NCBI RefSeq assembly: GCF_000620625.1
Contig: NZ_KK211157.1
Span: 119,804-183,803 of the forward strand
Direction of reading: 5' to 3'
From: Mycobacterium sp. URHB0044
GTDB lineage: Bacteria; Actinomycetota; Actinomycetes; Mycobacteriales; Mycobacteriaceae
DNA length: 64,000 bases
The notes beneath the pieces are model-generated. The model worked only from the letters and a program-made list of their open reading frames with translations. It made no database searches and was not told the DNA's origin. The position numbers and the translations under genes are program-made. Every line of letters begins with the position of its first letter. The first letter of the stretch is position 1. Below, in pieces: positions 33,069 through 40,432 of the stretch.

Positions 33069-33536
33069 CTAGCCGGTGACTGCCACGATCACGCCTGGCG
33101 GTTGCTCTGCGAGCTCCGGCGTCCGCGGCTGCACGGGAGCGTCGAGGAGCTTGCCCACTTCGTCGGCTGCTTCCCGTTCACCCGGGGTGTCGCCGAAGTA
33201 CACCGTCGTCGCGGTCACGCCCTCCAAGGTGAGGTTTCCGGTTTCGGTGACGTTCCATTGGGCGTCGCGCAGTCGGGTCGCGGTGCTCTCGGCGGCTCCG
33301 GCCACTTCCGAGATGTTGAAGACACGCACGTCGGCCTTGGCGGGTTCGGGTTTCTCGGACGCAGAAGCGGTGGTGGTCGAGGTCGCGGTGATCGTCGCCG
33401 CCGAGGACGAGCTGTCGTCGGCGTCGTCGCCGGACCCCAAGGCCTGGAATCCCACCAAGAGGAAGACCACCCCGAGAAAGAGCAGCACCATGACGATGGC
33501 GCGCAATGGCAACCCGGAGGATTCTCGCTGATTCAT
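33069..33536 (-). CDS. virR: LytR_C-domain membrane protein VirR
   Basis: A 155-residue protein: one N-terminal transmembrane helix (RAIVMVLLFLGVVFLLVG), a Ser/Thr-rich linker (residues about 38-65), and a C-terminal LytR_C domain (KADVRVFNISEVAGAAESTA, VTATTVYFGDTPGEREAA). It matches Rv0431 by position and architecture. In M. tuberculosis that protein (VirR) limits vesicle release and influences cell-wall integrity. It lies 10 bp upstream of sodC and probably heads or shares its transcript. Confidence 0.9.
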   Translation of the reverse strand: MNQRESSGLPLRAIVMVLLFLGVVFLLVGFQALGSGDDADDSSSSAATITATSTTTASASEKPEPAKADVRVFNISEVAGAAESTATRLRDAQWNVTETGNLTLEGVTATTVYFGDTPGEREAADEVGKLLDAPVQPRTPELAEQPPGVIVAVTG

Positions 33537-33576
33537 CTAACCCACTGTATCCAGACGCGATCGTGGGGCGACGAGG

Positions 33577-33885
33577 TCAGGTGACCTCGAACCCCAGCCT
33601 GCGCGCGGCGCGCGCCTTCTGCCTGGTGGCTCGCACCCGGCGCAGCCGCTTGACCAGCATCGGGTCCACCGCCAAAGCCTCCGGCCGGTCGACCAGCGCA
33701 TTCAGCACCTGGTAGTACCGCGTCGCCGACATCGAGAACAGCTCCTTGATGGCGTCCTCCTTGGAACCCGCGTACTTCCACCACTGCCGCTCGAAGGCAA
33801 GGATGTCGTGTTCGCGGCGGGTCAACCCGTCGGCGAGCTCGGAATCGTCCCCGGATCGCTCAGTCCGCGCCATGGCGCCGTCCAT
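33577..33885 (-). CDS. DUF3263 protein (Rv0430-like)
   Basis: A 102-residue protein with the DUF3263 signature LTRREHDILAFERQWWKYAG, then SKEDAIKELFSMSATRYYQ and a basic C-terminus (RRVRATRQKARAARRLG). The region looks like a helix-turn-helix. The length equals that of Rv0430 when ATG 33885 (MDGAMARTERSG) is used; the frame continues upstream to 33942. It lies 40 bp upstream of virR. The function is not established. Confidence 0.88.
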   Translation of the reverse strand: MDGAMARTERSGDDSELADGLTRREHDILAFERQWWKYAGSKEDAIKELFSMSATRYYQVLNALVDRPEALAVDPMLVKRLRRVRATRQKARAARRLGFEVT

Positions 33886-34010
33886 TCCGCTCCCTGGGCC
33901 CTCTCCGATACTGCAAACACATTCCGGTCGTTCGGGTGACATTCAATCACGGCACCCGGAGTTGAGCCGTGATCGTTGCCCGCGAGTCGGCTGACTTAAG
34001 CTTGCCCATC

Positions 34011-34604
34011 GTGGCCGTCCTACCCATTCGCATCGTGGGAGATCCCGTCCTGCACACAGCGACCAGTCCAGTGCCCGTGAACGACGATGGATCGCTGCCC
34101 CCAGATGTGGTCGAGCTCATAAAGGATCTCTACGACACGATGGACGCCGCGTACGGTGTCGGCTTGGCGGCCAACCAGATCGGTGTGTCGAAGCGCGTGT
34201 TCGTCTACGACTGTGCCGACGAGCGCGGCCGGTCCAGCCGCAGGCGCGGCGTCGTGGTCAATCCGGTGCTCGAGACCTCCGAGATTCCGGAGACCATGCC
34301 CGACCCGGACAACGACGACGAGGGTTGCCTGTCGGTGCCCGGCGAGTCCTTCCCGAGGGGCCGGGCCGACTGGGCGCGCGTCACGGGCCTCGACGCCGAT
34401 GGCACCCCGATCACCCTCGAGGGCACCGATCTCTTCGCGCGCATGTTGCAACACGAGACGGGCCACCTCGACGGATACCTCTACGTCGACGGGCTGATCG
34501 GCAGGCACGCCCGGGCCGCGAAACGCAGCATCAAGTCGCACGGCTGGGGCGTGCCCGGGTTGACGTGGATGCCCGGCGAGGATCCCGATCCGTTCGGGCA
34601 CTAG
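34011..34604 (+). CDS. def: Peptide deformylase
   Basis: A 197-residue type I deformylase that removes the formyl group from nascent proteins. All three metal-site motifs are present: GVGLAANQIG (motif 1), EGCLSVPGE with the metal cysteine (motif 2), and QHETGHLDG with the HExxH zinc/iron ligands (motif 3). The start GTG 34011 (VAVLPIRIVGDP) gives the same length as Rv0429c; the frame opens at 33969. It is followed by the GNAT gene with a 1-base overlap. Confidence 0.96.
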   Translation: MAVLPIRIVGDPVLHTATSPVPVNDDGSLPPDVVELIKDLYDTMDAAYGVGLAANQIGVSKRVFVYDCADERGRSSRRRGVVVNPVLETSEIPETMPDPDNDDEGCLSVPGESFPRGRADWARVTGLDADGTPITLEGTDLFARMLQHETGHLDGYLYVDGLIGRHARAAKRSIKSHGWGVPGLTWMPGEDPDPFGH

Positions 34605-35503
34605 TGGACGTCCCGCCGGTCGGCAGCAGGGTCAGCCTGCGCTATCGACTGCCGGCGGGCTCGGTGCCGCCGCTGACCGACGTCGTCGGCCAGCTGGTCG
34701 AGACGGGCGCCGTCCTGCGGGTGCGCACCAAACGAGGTGACGTGGTGGACGTCGCGGCCACCGACGTGGTCGCCGTCAAGGCGCTGACCGCCGCGCCTGT
34801 GCGCACCGGCGACATCCGCAATCAGGAGTATGCGGCGGCGCTGGCCTGGCCCGGCATCGAGCAGCACTGGGTCGACGGGTGGCTGCTGCGATATGGCCAC
34901 GGCAGCACCCGACGAGCCAATTCGGCTGTCCCACTGGAGGTTCGAGGCGATCGGAGTGCGCTGCCCGCGATCGTCGACTGGTACGCGGCCCGCGGAGCGC
35001 CGCCGCTGCTGGTGGCGCCAGACCGGTTGTTCCGGGTCCCCCCTGGCGTGCCGGTCGACGGTGAGAACGTGGTCATGACAAGGGAGTTGACGTCCGAGGT
35101 GCCGAATTCAGCGGCTGCGGCGACGTTCCTGCCGCGCCCCGATGAACGGTGGCTGCGGATCTATGAACGCGACGTGCCCCTCGACGTGTTGACGGCCGTC
35201 ATCGACGGCGAGGCGGTCTTCGCCAACCGCTCCGACGCGGCGGTGGGGCGCGCGGCCGTCACCTCGGCGCCGGACGGCACGCGGTGGGCCGGGCTGTCGG
35301 CGGTGCACGTCGTCGATGCGCACCGCCGCAAGGGGCACGCTCGCGCGTTGTGCGACGCACTGCTGTCGTGGGCCGTCGGGCACGGGGCCACCCGCGCGTA
35401 CGTGCAGGTGCTCAACGACAACGCTCCTGGCATCGCGTTGTACGAAGGGATGGGCTTCACCCCCCAGCACCACGTTCGGTACGTCGACGCCCGTACGCTC
35501 TAG
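34604..35503 (+). CDS. GNAT-family N-acetyltransferase (Rv0428c-like)
   Basis: A 299-residue protein. The N-terminal half has an SH3-like barrel character (VSLRYRLPAGSVPPLTDVVG, TKRGDVVDVAATDVVAVK). The C-terminal GNAT fold has acetyl-CoA loop VVDAHRRKGHARALCDALL and a terminal NDNAPGIALYEGMGF. The start GTG 34604 shares its first base with the def stop codon. The adjacency of def and this gene is conserved with Rv0429c-Rv0428c. The acceptor is unknown; coupling to deformylase invites the idea of N-terminal protein acetylation, but nothing in the sequence proves it. Confidence 0.9.
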   Translation: MDVPPVGSRVSLRYRLPAGSVPPLTDVVGQLVETGAVLRVRTKRGDVVDVAATDVVAVKALTAAPVRTGDIRNQEYAAALAWPGIEQHWVDGWLLRYGHGSTRRANSAVPLEVRGDRSALPAIVDWYAARGAPPLLVAPDRLFRVPPGVPVDGENVVMTRELTSEVPNSAAAATFLPRPDERWLRIYERDVPLDVLTAVIDGEAVFANRSDAAVGRAAVTSAPDGTRWAGLSAVHVVDAHRRKGHARALCDALLSWAVGHGATRAYVQVLNDNAPGIALYEGMGFTPQHHVRYVDARTL

Positions 35504-35506
35504 CCC

Positions 35507-36301
35507 GTGCGGCTGGCCACCTGGAACGTCAACTCGATCCGCGCCCGCGTCGGCCGGGTCACCGACTGGCTCGAGCGCGCCGACGTCGACGTGCTGGCGA
35601 TGCAGGAGACGAAGTGCTCCGACGACCAGTTCCCCACGATGCCGTTCGCCGCGCTGGGCTACGAGGTGGTGCACTGCGGGTTCAACCAGTGGAACGGCGT
35701 GGCGATCGCCTCGCGGGTCGGCATCGACGACGTCGCGGTCGGCTTCGCCGGGCAACCGATGTGGGACGAGGCGTCCGAAGCGCGGGCGCTCGGCGCGACG
35801 TGCAACGGCGTGCGGGTGTGGAGCCTGTACATCCCCAACGGCCGCACCGTCGACTCACCCCATTACGTCTACAAGCTGGAATGGCTTGCCGCACTGCGTG
35901 AGACGGCCGTCGGATGGCTAGCCGACGAGCCCGATCTGCCCATCGCGCTGGTCGGTGACTGGAACATCGCCCCCACCGACGACGACGTGTGGGACGTCAA
36001 CGTCTTCCGTCACAGCACGCACGTCACCCCACCAGAACGGGCCGCCTTCCGGGCGATCGAGGAACGGTTCACCGACGTGGTCCGGCCGTTCACCCCCGAA
36101 CCCGGCACGTTCACCTACTGGGACTACACGCAGCTGCGATTCCCCAAGCGCCAAGGCATGCGGATCGACTTCATCCTGGGCTCACCGGCTCTGGCCGCCC
36201 GGGTCACGCACGCCGAGATCGTGCGCGACGAGCGCAAGCCAGGCAAGAAGGGCACTCCGGCACCGAGCGACCATGCTCCGGTGCTGGTCGATCTGGACTG
36301 A
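35507..36301 (+). CDS. xthA: Exodeoxyribonuclease III
   Basis: A 264-residue AP endonuclease/3'-5' exonuclease of base excision repair. Motifs in order are TWNVNSIRARVGRV, LAMQETKCSDDQFP (catalytic Glu), SLYIPNGR (Tyr), VGDWNIAPTDDDVWD (Asp/Asn), MRIDFILG and the terminal SDHAPVLVDL (Asp-His). The start is GTG 35507, 3 bp after the GNAT stop, so it is part of the def-GNAT-xthA operon as in Rv0429c-Rv0427c. Confidence 0.96.
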   Translation: MRLATWNVNSIRARVGRVTDWLERADVDVLAMQETKCSDDQFPTMPFAALGYEVVHCGFNQWNGVAIASRVGIDDVAVGFAGQPMWDEASEARALGATCNGVRVWSLYIPNGRTVDSPHYVYKLEWLAALRETAVGWLADEPDLPIALVGDWNIAPTDDDVWDVNVFRHSTHVTPPERAAFRAIEERFTDVVRPFTPEPGTFTYWDYTQLRFPKRQGMRIDFILGSPALAARVTHAEIVRDERKPGKKGTPAPSDHAPVLVDLD

Positions 36302-36350
36302 CGCTCGGCCCGTGGCTGACGGCCCCGGTTGTCGGTGCCCGCTGGCATAA

Positions 36351-36366
36351 TCGAACACACGTTCGA
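36351..36366. promoter_or_regulatory. LexA binding site (SOS box)
   Basis: TCGAACACACGTTCGA at 36351-36366 is a perfect match to the mycobacterial LexA consensus TCGAAC-N4-GTTCGA. It lies 50 bp before the ATG of the small protein at 36416 and 50 bp after the xthA stop. This is the distance expected for repression of a promoter serving the 36416 gene. I know of no LexA site reported for this gene. Confidence 0.85.
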
Positions 36367-36415
36367 TGCCGACGAACCACCGTTCTGACCGATCCCCCGC
36401 ACAGGAGCACGACCC

Positions 36416-36802
36416 GTGAGAATCCTTGTCGCCACTGGGTTTACCCAGGGCAGCGAGCCGAATGACTACCACTACTGCATCGAGGGCGAACTGGTGTGGG
36501 TGCAGGAGCCCTGTGCACGCGGCCGGGACGACCCCGACGGCGCGTGCGGATGCGGCCGCGGTTTCGCCGGCGCCGCCTCACATCGGGCGACCACCACCGC
36601 CATGGTCGTCGAGTCGGAGATGACGCGTGAGGACATGATCCTGGCGTTCACGACGAGCCTCGGCGACGGTGGTTGGCCGACTGGGTGGGCTGCGGATGTC
36701 GCGGACGAGAACCTGGAACTGGCGGGCCGCCTTCCGGCCGGGACCGTCATCGAACGCAGGCTGGACGCCTTCTGCGTGCGGGCGGCGTCCCTTGGCGGCT
36801 AG
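36416..36802 (+). CDS. Conserved hypothetical protein behind an SOS box
   Basis: A 128-residue soluble protein I do not recognise by function. It has an N-terminal hydrophobic strand (RILVATGFTQGSEPNDY) and a cysteine-containing loop (EPCARGRDDPDG and ACGCGRGFAGA) that could bind metal. A helical C-terminal part (VVESEMTREDMILAFTTS) ends with VIERRLDAFCVRA. There is no signal peptide or membrane segment. The start ATG 36416 is preceded by AGGAG at 36402-36406. With a perfect LexA box 50 bp upstream it should be induced by DNA damage. It abuts a convergent methyltransferase gene. Confidence 0.75.
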   Translation: MRILVATGFTQGSEPNDYHYCIEGELVWVQEPCARGRDDPDGACGCGRGFAGAASHRATTTAMVVESEMTREDMILAFTTSLGDGGWPTGWAADVADENLELAGRLPAGTVIERRLDAFCVRAASLGG

Positions 36803-37441
36803 CTACGGCGCGACTCCGATCGTGATCAGGTCCGTCACCACCTGCGTCCACAGCGGGCGGCGGACGCGGTGCTGGTCCTCGACCGCGAACCCCGCGCCTT
36901 CGAACAACGCGCGCATCTCGCGTGGTGAGGGGTTGTGCGCCGGCGCCCACAGGCTGCTGGCAAGCAGCTTGACGGGCAGCAGTCCGCGGGGACTGATCGT
37001 CGCGACCGCCACGAGTCCGCCGGGGGCAAGCACGCGGCGGAACTCGCGCAGGGCTGCGGGCTGGTCGAAGAAGTGAAACGCCGACGTGGTCACGACGGCG
37101 TCCAGGAAGCCGTCATCGAATGGAAGCCGTTCGGCGGGCCCCTTCTTCCAGTGCACCGACGACGACCGCCGTCGCGCCTGAGCGAGCATGCCGTCGGACA
37201 TGTCGACGCCGTACACCTCCTCCGGCAGTAATTCGTCGGCTATCCGCGACGCCAGGATGCCCGTGCCACAGGCGATGTCGGCGATGCGACGGGATTGCCG
37301 GGAGCGCAACGCAGCGATCACTTCGTCCTGCGCCGGCTGATACACGAAACGCTGAAGGCACCGCTGGTCGTATGCCGGCGCGGCCAGACTCCAGAACCGC
37401 GTGATCGAGTCGTTCAGGCCTCTGCGCTGCACGGTGGTCAT
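36803..37441 (-). CDS. Class I SAM-dependent methyltransferase (UbiE/Methyltransf_11 type)
   Basis: A 212-residue methyltransferase with motif I IADIACGTGILASRIAD, motif II VYGVDMSDGMLAQA, motif III AERLPFDDGFLDAVVTTSAF and the post-motif VLAPGGLVAVATIS. The start ATG 37441 (MTTVQRRGL) is preferred to an upstream GTG at 37462, which would overlap the acyltransferase. It follows that gene by 17 bp on the same strand. The methyl acceptor is unknown; the C-terminal LASSLWAPAHNPSPREM is typical of small-molecule or lipid methyltransferases. Confidence 0.85.
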   Translation of the reverse strand: MTTVQRRGLNDSITRFWSLAAPAYDQRCLQRFVYQPAQDEVIAALRSRQSRRIADIACGTGILASRIADELLPEEVYGVDMSDGMLAQARRRSSSVHWKKGPAERLPFDDGFLDAVVTTSAFHFFDQPAALREFRRVLAPGGLVAVATISPRGLLPVKLLASSLWAPAHNPSPREMRALFEGAGFAVEDQHRVRRPLWTQVVTDLITIGVAP

Positions 37442-37458
37442 GCGATCCAGAGTAGGCG

Positions 37459-38394
37459 TCACCCGAACAGCGGAAGGGCACGCTTTCGGGCCAGGGCGTC
37501 CATGCCGCGCTGGATGCTCTGTTGCACCTCGGTGTACTTACGGTCCACGTACTGCTCGTCGTCCGCGCGCTCGGGGTCCGTGTCGATTTCCACCGCGGGC
37601 ATGAACCGCGTCCTGATCTTGGCGGGCAGCGGCAATTGCGGAAGGGCGGCCGGCGCGATTCCCCACGGCAGAGAGAGCGCCAACGGAAACACCTTGATGC
37701 GCAACAACTTGTCCAACTTCAACGCGCGGGACAACCCATCGCCACGGATCAGCACCGGCATCGCGTCGGCGCCTCCGACCGTGGCGATCGGCACGATCGG
37801 CACTCCGGCACGGATCGCCATCTTCACGAAGCCCTTCCGGCCTGCGAGGTTGGCGCGGTCCCGCTCGTGCCACGGCCGCAGCGAATCGACCTCCCCACCC
37901 GGCCAGAGCGCGACGTCCCTGCCCTCGGCCAGCGCGGTGGCGATCGAGTCGGGCGCGGCAGGCAGCACTCCCATCGCGCGGAAGTAGCGACCGATCACCG
38001 GGATGGCCATCAGGGCGTCGTGCGCGGTGCCGTGCAACGGGCGGTCCTGGCCGAATCGGCGCCACCACTGCACCCCGACCGTCCACGCATCCCAGACGAA
38101 CGGTGCGCCGGAGTGAATGCCGACCAGAAGCACGGGCGGGTCGGGCAGGTTCTCCCAGCCGTCCATCTCCATCCGGAACCAATAGTCGACGAGGGCGTTC
38201 CACAAGAACTTCTGACGCTGCATCGTGGCCTCGTCCTGACCGCCGAGGTCCCACTCCCCCGCGCGCTCGGCGACCCAACCGGCGAGGCCATCACCAGCGT
38301 CTTCACGTTTCGCGTCCATCGCTGCGCGCGCCTGATCGGCGTGTTCCCGCGCTTGCCTGCGCACATGGTTCGGTCGTGTGTCGGTGGTCGTCAT
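37459..38394 (-). CDS. Lysophospholipid acyltransferase-family protein
   Basis: A 311-residue LPLAT-superfamily protein of the MGAT/DGAT-like group. The acyltransferase block reads LLVGIHSGAPFVWDAWTVG, where the His and Asp are separated by seven residues rather than the usual four. Then come DVALWPGGEVDSL (substrate-binding Glu-Gly region) and KGFVKMAIRAGVPIVPIATV. It probably transfers acyl chains to a glycerolipid or other hydroxyl acceptor at the inner membrane. It is encoded 44 bp downstream of the DHA2 exporter and 17 bp upstream of the methyltransferase. Confidence 0.82.
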   Translation of the reverse strand: MTTTDTRPNHVRRQAREHADQARAAMDAKREDAGDGLAGWVAERAGEWDLGGQDEATMQRQKFLWNALVDYWFRMEMDGWENLPDPPVLLVGIHSGAPFVWDAWTVGVQWWRRFGQDRPLHGTAHDALMAIPVIGRYFRAMGVLPAAPDSIATALAEGRDVALWPGGEVDSLRPWHERDRANLAGRKGFVKMAIRAGVPIVPIATVGGADAMPVLIRGDGLSRALKLDKLLRIKVFPLALSLPWGIAPAALPQLPLPAKIRTRFMPAVEIDTDPERADDEQYVDRKYTEVQQSIQRGMDALARKRALPLFG

Positions 38395-38438
38395 GCCCCC
38401 GGGGTACCCCGGCTGTGCCCCACCTCACACAGTGCGTC

Positions 38439-40202
38439 TCAGGCGTCGTTGTCGGCGCCAACCTCGCTGCCGTACCGGCCGGGGTTGAACAGCGACGCCA
38501 CTGCGCCGACGAGCATCATCACCGCCGCGGCGAGGAACACCACGACCAGCCCGGAGTGGAATGGTTCGGTGATCAGCTGCGGGAAGAACGTCTTGCCGGT
38601 CAGCACTTCGGCGTTGACGCCGGGTTGAGCCAAGGCGCCCGACGGGCCGAGAAGCTCGCCGATCGGGTTGTAGCCGAGGAACGCGGCGAACAGACTGCCG
38701 ACCGGCGGCAGGTTGGCGACGTCGTGCGCAACGGACGCCGAAACCCCTTGTGCCTGAAGACCACTACTCATCGCCGAGGGCAGCGTGTTGGCCAGGCCGA
38801 TGATCATCAGCGAGAAGAAGATGCCGATGGACAGCGACGAGCCGGCGTTGAAGAACGTCGCGCGGACACCGGATGCCGCGCCACGCTGGGCGGCGGGCAC
38901 GCTGGACATGATCGCGGCGGTGTTGGGTGCGGTGAAGATGCCGCCGCCGAGCCCGTTGAGGAACACCAGGACGGCGAAGATCCAGTAGTCGAAGTTCACC
39001 GGAATGATCAGCAGCGCAATGAATGACGCGGCCATCAGCAACATCCCGCCGACCGTCAACGGACGCGCACCGAAGCGGTCGGACAGCGAGCCGGCGATCG
39101 GAGCGGCCACCAGGAAGCCGACAGTGACGGGAAGCAGATAGATGCCCGCCCACAGCGGCGTGGACTCAAAGCTGTAGCCGTGCAACGGCAACCAGATGCC
39201 CTGCAGCCAGATGATCAGCATGAACTGCAGGCCGCCACGTCCCACCGAGGACATCAACCCGGCGAGGTTGCCCATGCCGAACGACGCGGACCGGAACAGC
39301 CGGATGTCGACCATCGGCTGTTCCACCCGCAGCTCGACGACGCAGAACGCGACCAGTAGTAGAAGCCCGCCGATGATGGCGCCGAGGACCAACGGGTTGG
39401 TCCAGCCCGTCGTCGAGTCGCCGTAGGGCTGGATGCCGTAGGTGATGCCGGTGAGCAGCACCGTCAGGCCGAGCCCGAAGGTCAACGTGCCCGCCCAGTC
39501 GAGCCGGCCGGGCGTGCGGACGCCGAGTTCCTTGAGCGACCGGATGCTCCAGATGGTGCCGATGATGCCGATGGGCACGCCGACCCAGAAGATCGCCTTC
39601 CAGTGCCACTCGGACAGGAAGCCACCGATCAGCAGGCCGAGGAATGAACCGGCAACGGCCGCAACCATGTTCACGCCGAGCGCCATGCCGCGCTGGTTGG
39701 CGGGGAAGGCGTCGGTGAGGATCGCCGACGACGACGCCATCAGCATGGCGCCGCCGATGCCCTGGATGACGCGCCAGCCGATGAGCCAGAGGGCGCCGCC
39801 GCCGAGGTGGAACGGGTCGAACGACAGCGCGACCGCGGCGAGCGTAAAGACGATGAACCCGACGTTGTAGATGCGGACCCGACCGAGCATGTCGCCGAGC
39901 CGGCCGAACGGCACGACGAGCACGGCGGTGACCACCAGGTAGCCCATCAGCATCCACAGCAGGTAGCTGACGTTGCCCGGCGCCAAAGGGTTCAGGCCGA
40001 TGCCGCGAAAGATGGCGGGGAGCGAGATGAGCACGATCGAGGCGTTGATGGAGGCCAGCAGGATGCCCAGCGTCGTGTTGGACAGCACGACCCACTTGTA
40101 ATGCGGGTGGTCGTGGTCCATCCGGGTGCGCCGTGTCGCGGTCACGGCGAGGGCCGCGTCGGGATCGTCGATTACCGGGGGCTTGCCAATCTCAGTCGTC
40201 AT
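38439..40202 (-). CDS. MFS transporter, DHA2 (EmrB/QacA) family, 14 TM
   Basis: A 587-residue drug:H+ antiporter-2 type transporter. Motif A appears as GRLGDMLGRVRIYNVG, motif B in the WRVIQGIGGAMLM helix, and motif C-like AVAGSFLGLLIGGFLSEWHW. The number of hydrophobic stretches fits 14 helices. The start ATG 40202 faces the thiC riboswitch, with about 130 bp between. The neighbouring acyltransferase and methyltransferase suggest export of a modified lipid or resistance to amphiphiles, but this is inference from context. Confidence 0.9.
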   Translation of the reverse strand: MTTEIGKPPVIDDPDAALAVTATRRTRMDHDHPHYKWVVLSNTTLGILLASINASIVLISLPAIFRGIGLNPLAPGNVSYLLWMLMGYLVVTAVLVVPFGRLGDMLGRVRIYNVGFIVFTLAAVALSFDPFHLGGGALWLIGWRVIQGIGGAMLMASSSAILTDAFPANQRGMALGVNMVAAVAGSFLGLLIGGFLSEWHWKAIFWVGVPIGIIGTIWSIRSLKELGVRTPGRLDWAGTLTFGLGLTVLLTGITYGIQPYGDSTTGWTNPLVLGAIIGGLLLLVAFCVVELRVEQPMVDIRLFRSASFGMGNLAGLMSSVGRGGLQFMLIIWLQGIWLPLHGYSFESTPLWAGIYLLPVTVGFLVAAPIAGSLSDRFGARPLTVGGMLLMAASFIALLIIPVNFDYWIFAVLVFLNGLGGGIFTAPNTAAIMSSVPAAQRGAASGVRATFFNAGSSLSIGIFFSLMIIGLANTLPSAMSSGLQAQGVSASVAHDVANLPPVGSLFAAFLGYNPIGELLGPSGALAQPGVNAEVLTGKTFFPQLITEPFHSGLVVVFLAAAVMMLVGAVASLFNPGRYGSEVGADNDA

Positions 40203-40335
40203 CGTTTTCCGTCATCGCTTTACGTATCGAAATTCGGCCGCAAACGGCCGTAGTCAAAACACATATGTTAGCTATGCAAAGCAACACATGCCAACCTGGT
40301 ATTCCCCGACCGGCTTGGGGTACGTTGTGACACGT

Positions 40336-40430
40336 CCGCGCGGGAGCGCACATCGAGTGCGCTGAGAGGACGGCTGATCGGCCGTCGACCGTATGAACCT
40401 GACCGGGTAATGCCGGCGTAGGGAGTGCAG
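40336..40430 (+). ncRNA. TPP riboswitch (THI element)
   Basis: All core parts of the thiamine pyrophosphate aptamer are readable. GGGAGC opens the motif. Hairpin P2 is GCGCAC/GTGCGC (40346-40362). The pyrimidine-sensing CTGAGA is at 40362-40367. Stem P3a is GACGGC/GCCGTC (40369-40386). GAACCTGA is at 40395-40402, stem CCGG-GTAATG-CCGG at 40403-40416, and the closing CGTAGGGA at 40417-40424. The 3' end contains GGGAG (40421-40425), the ribosome binding site of thiC. TPP binding should therefore block translation initiation directly. Confidence 0.95.
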
Positions 40431-40432
40431 AG

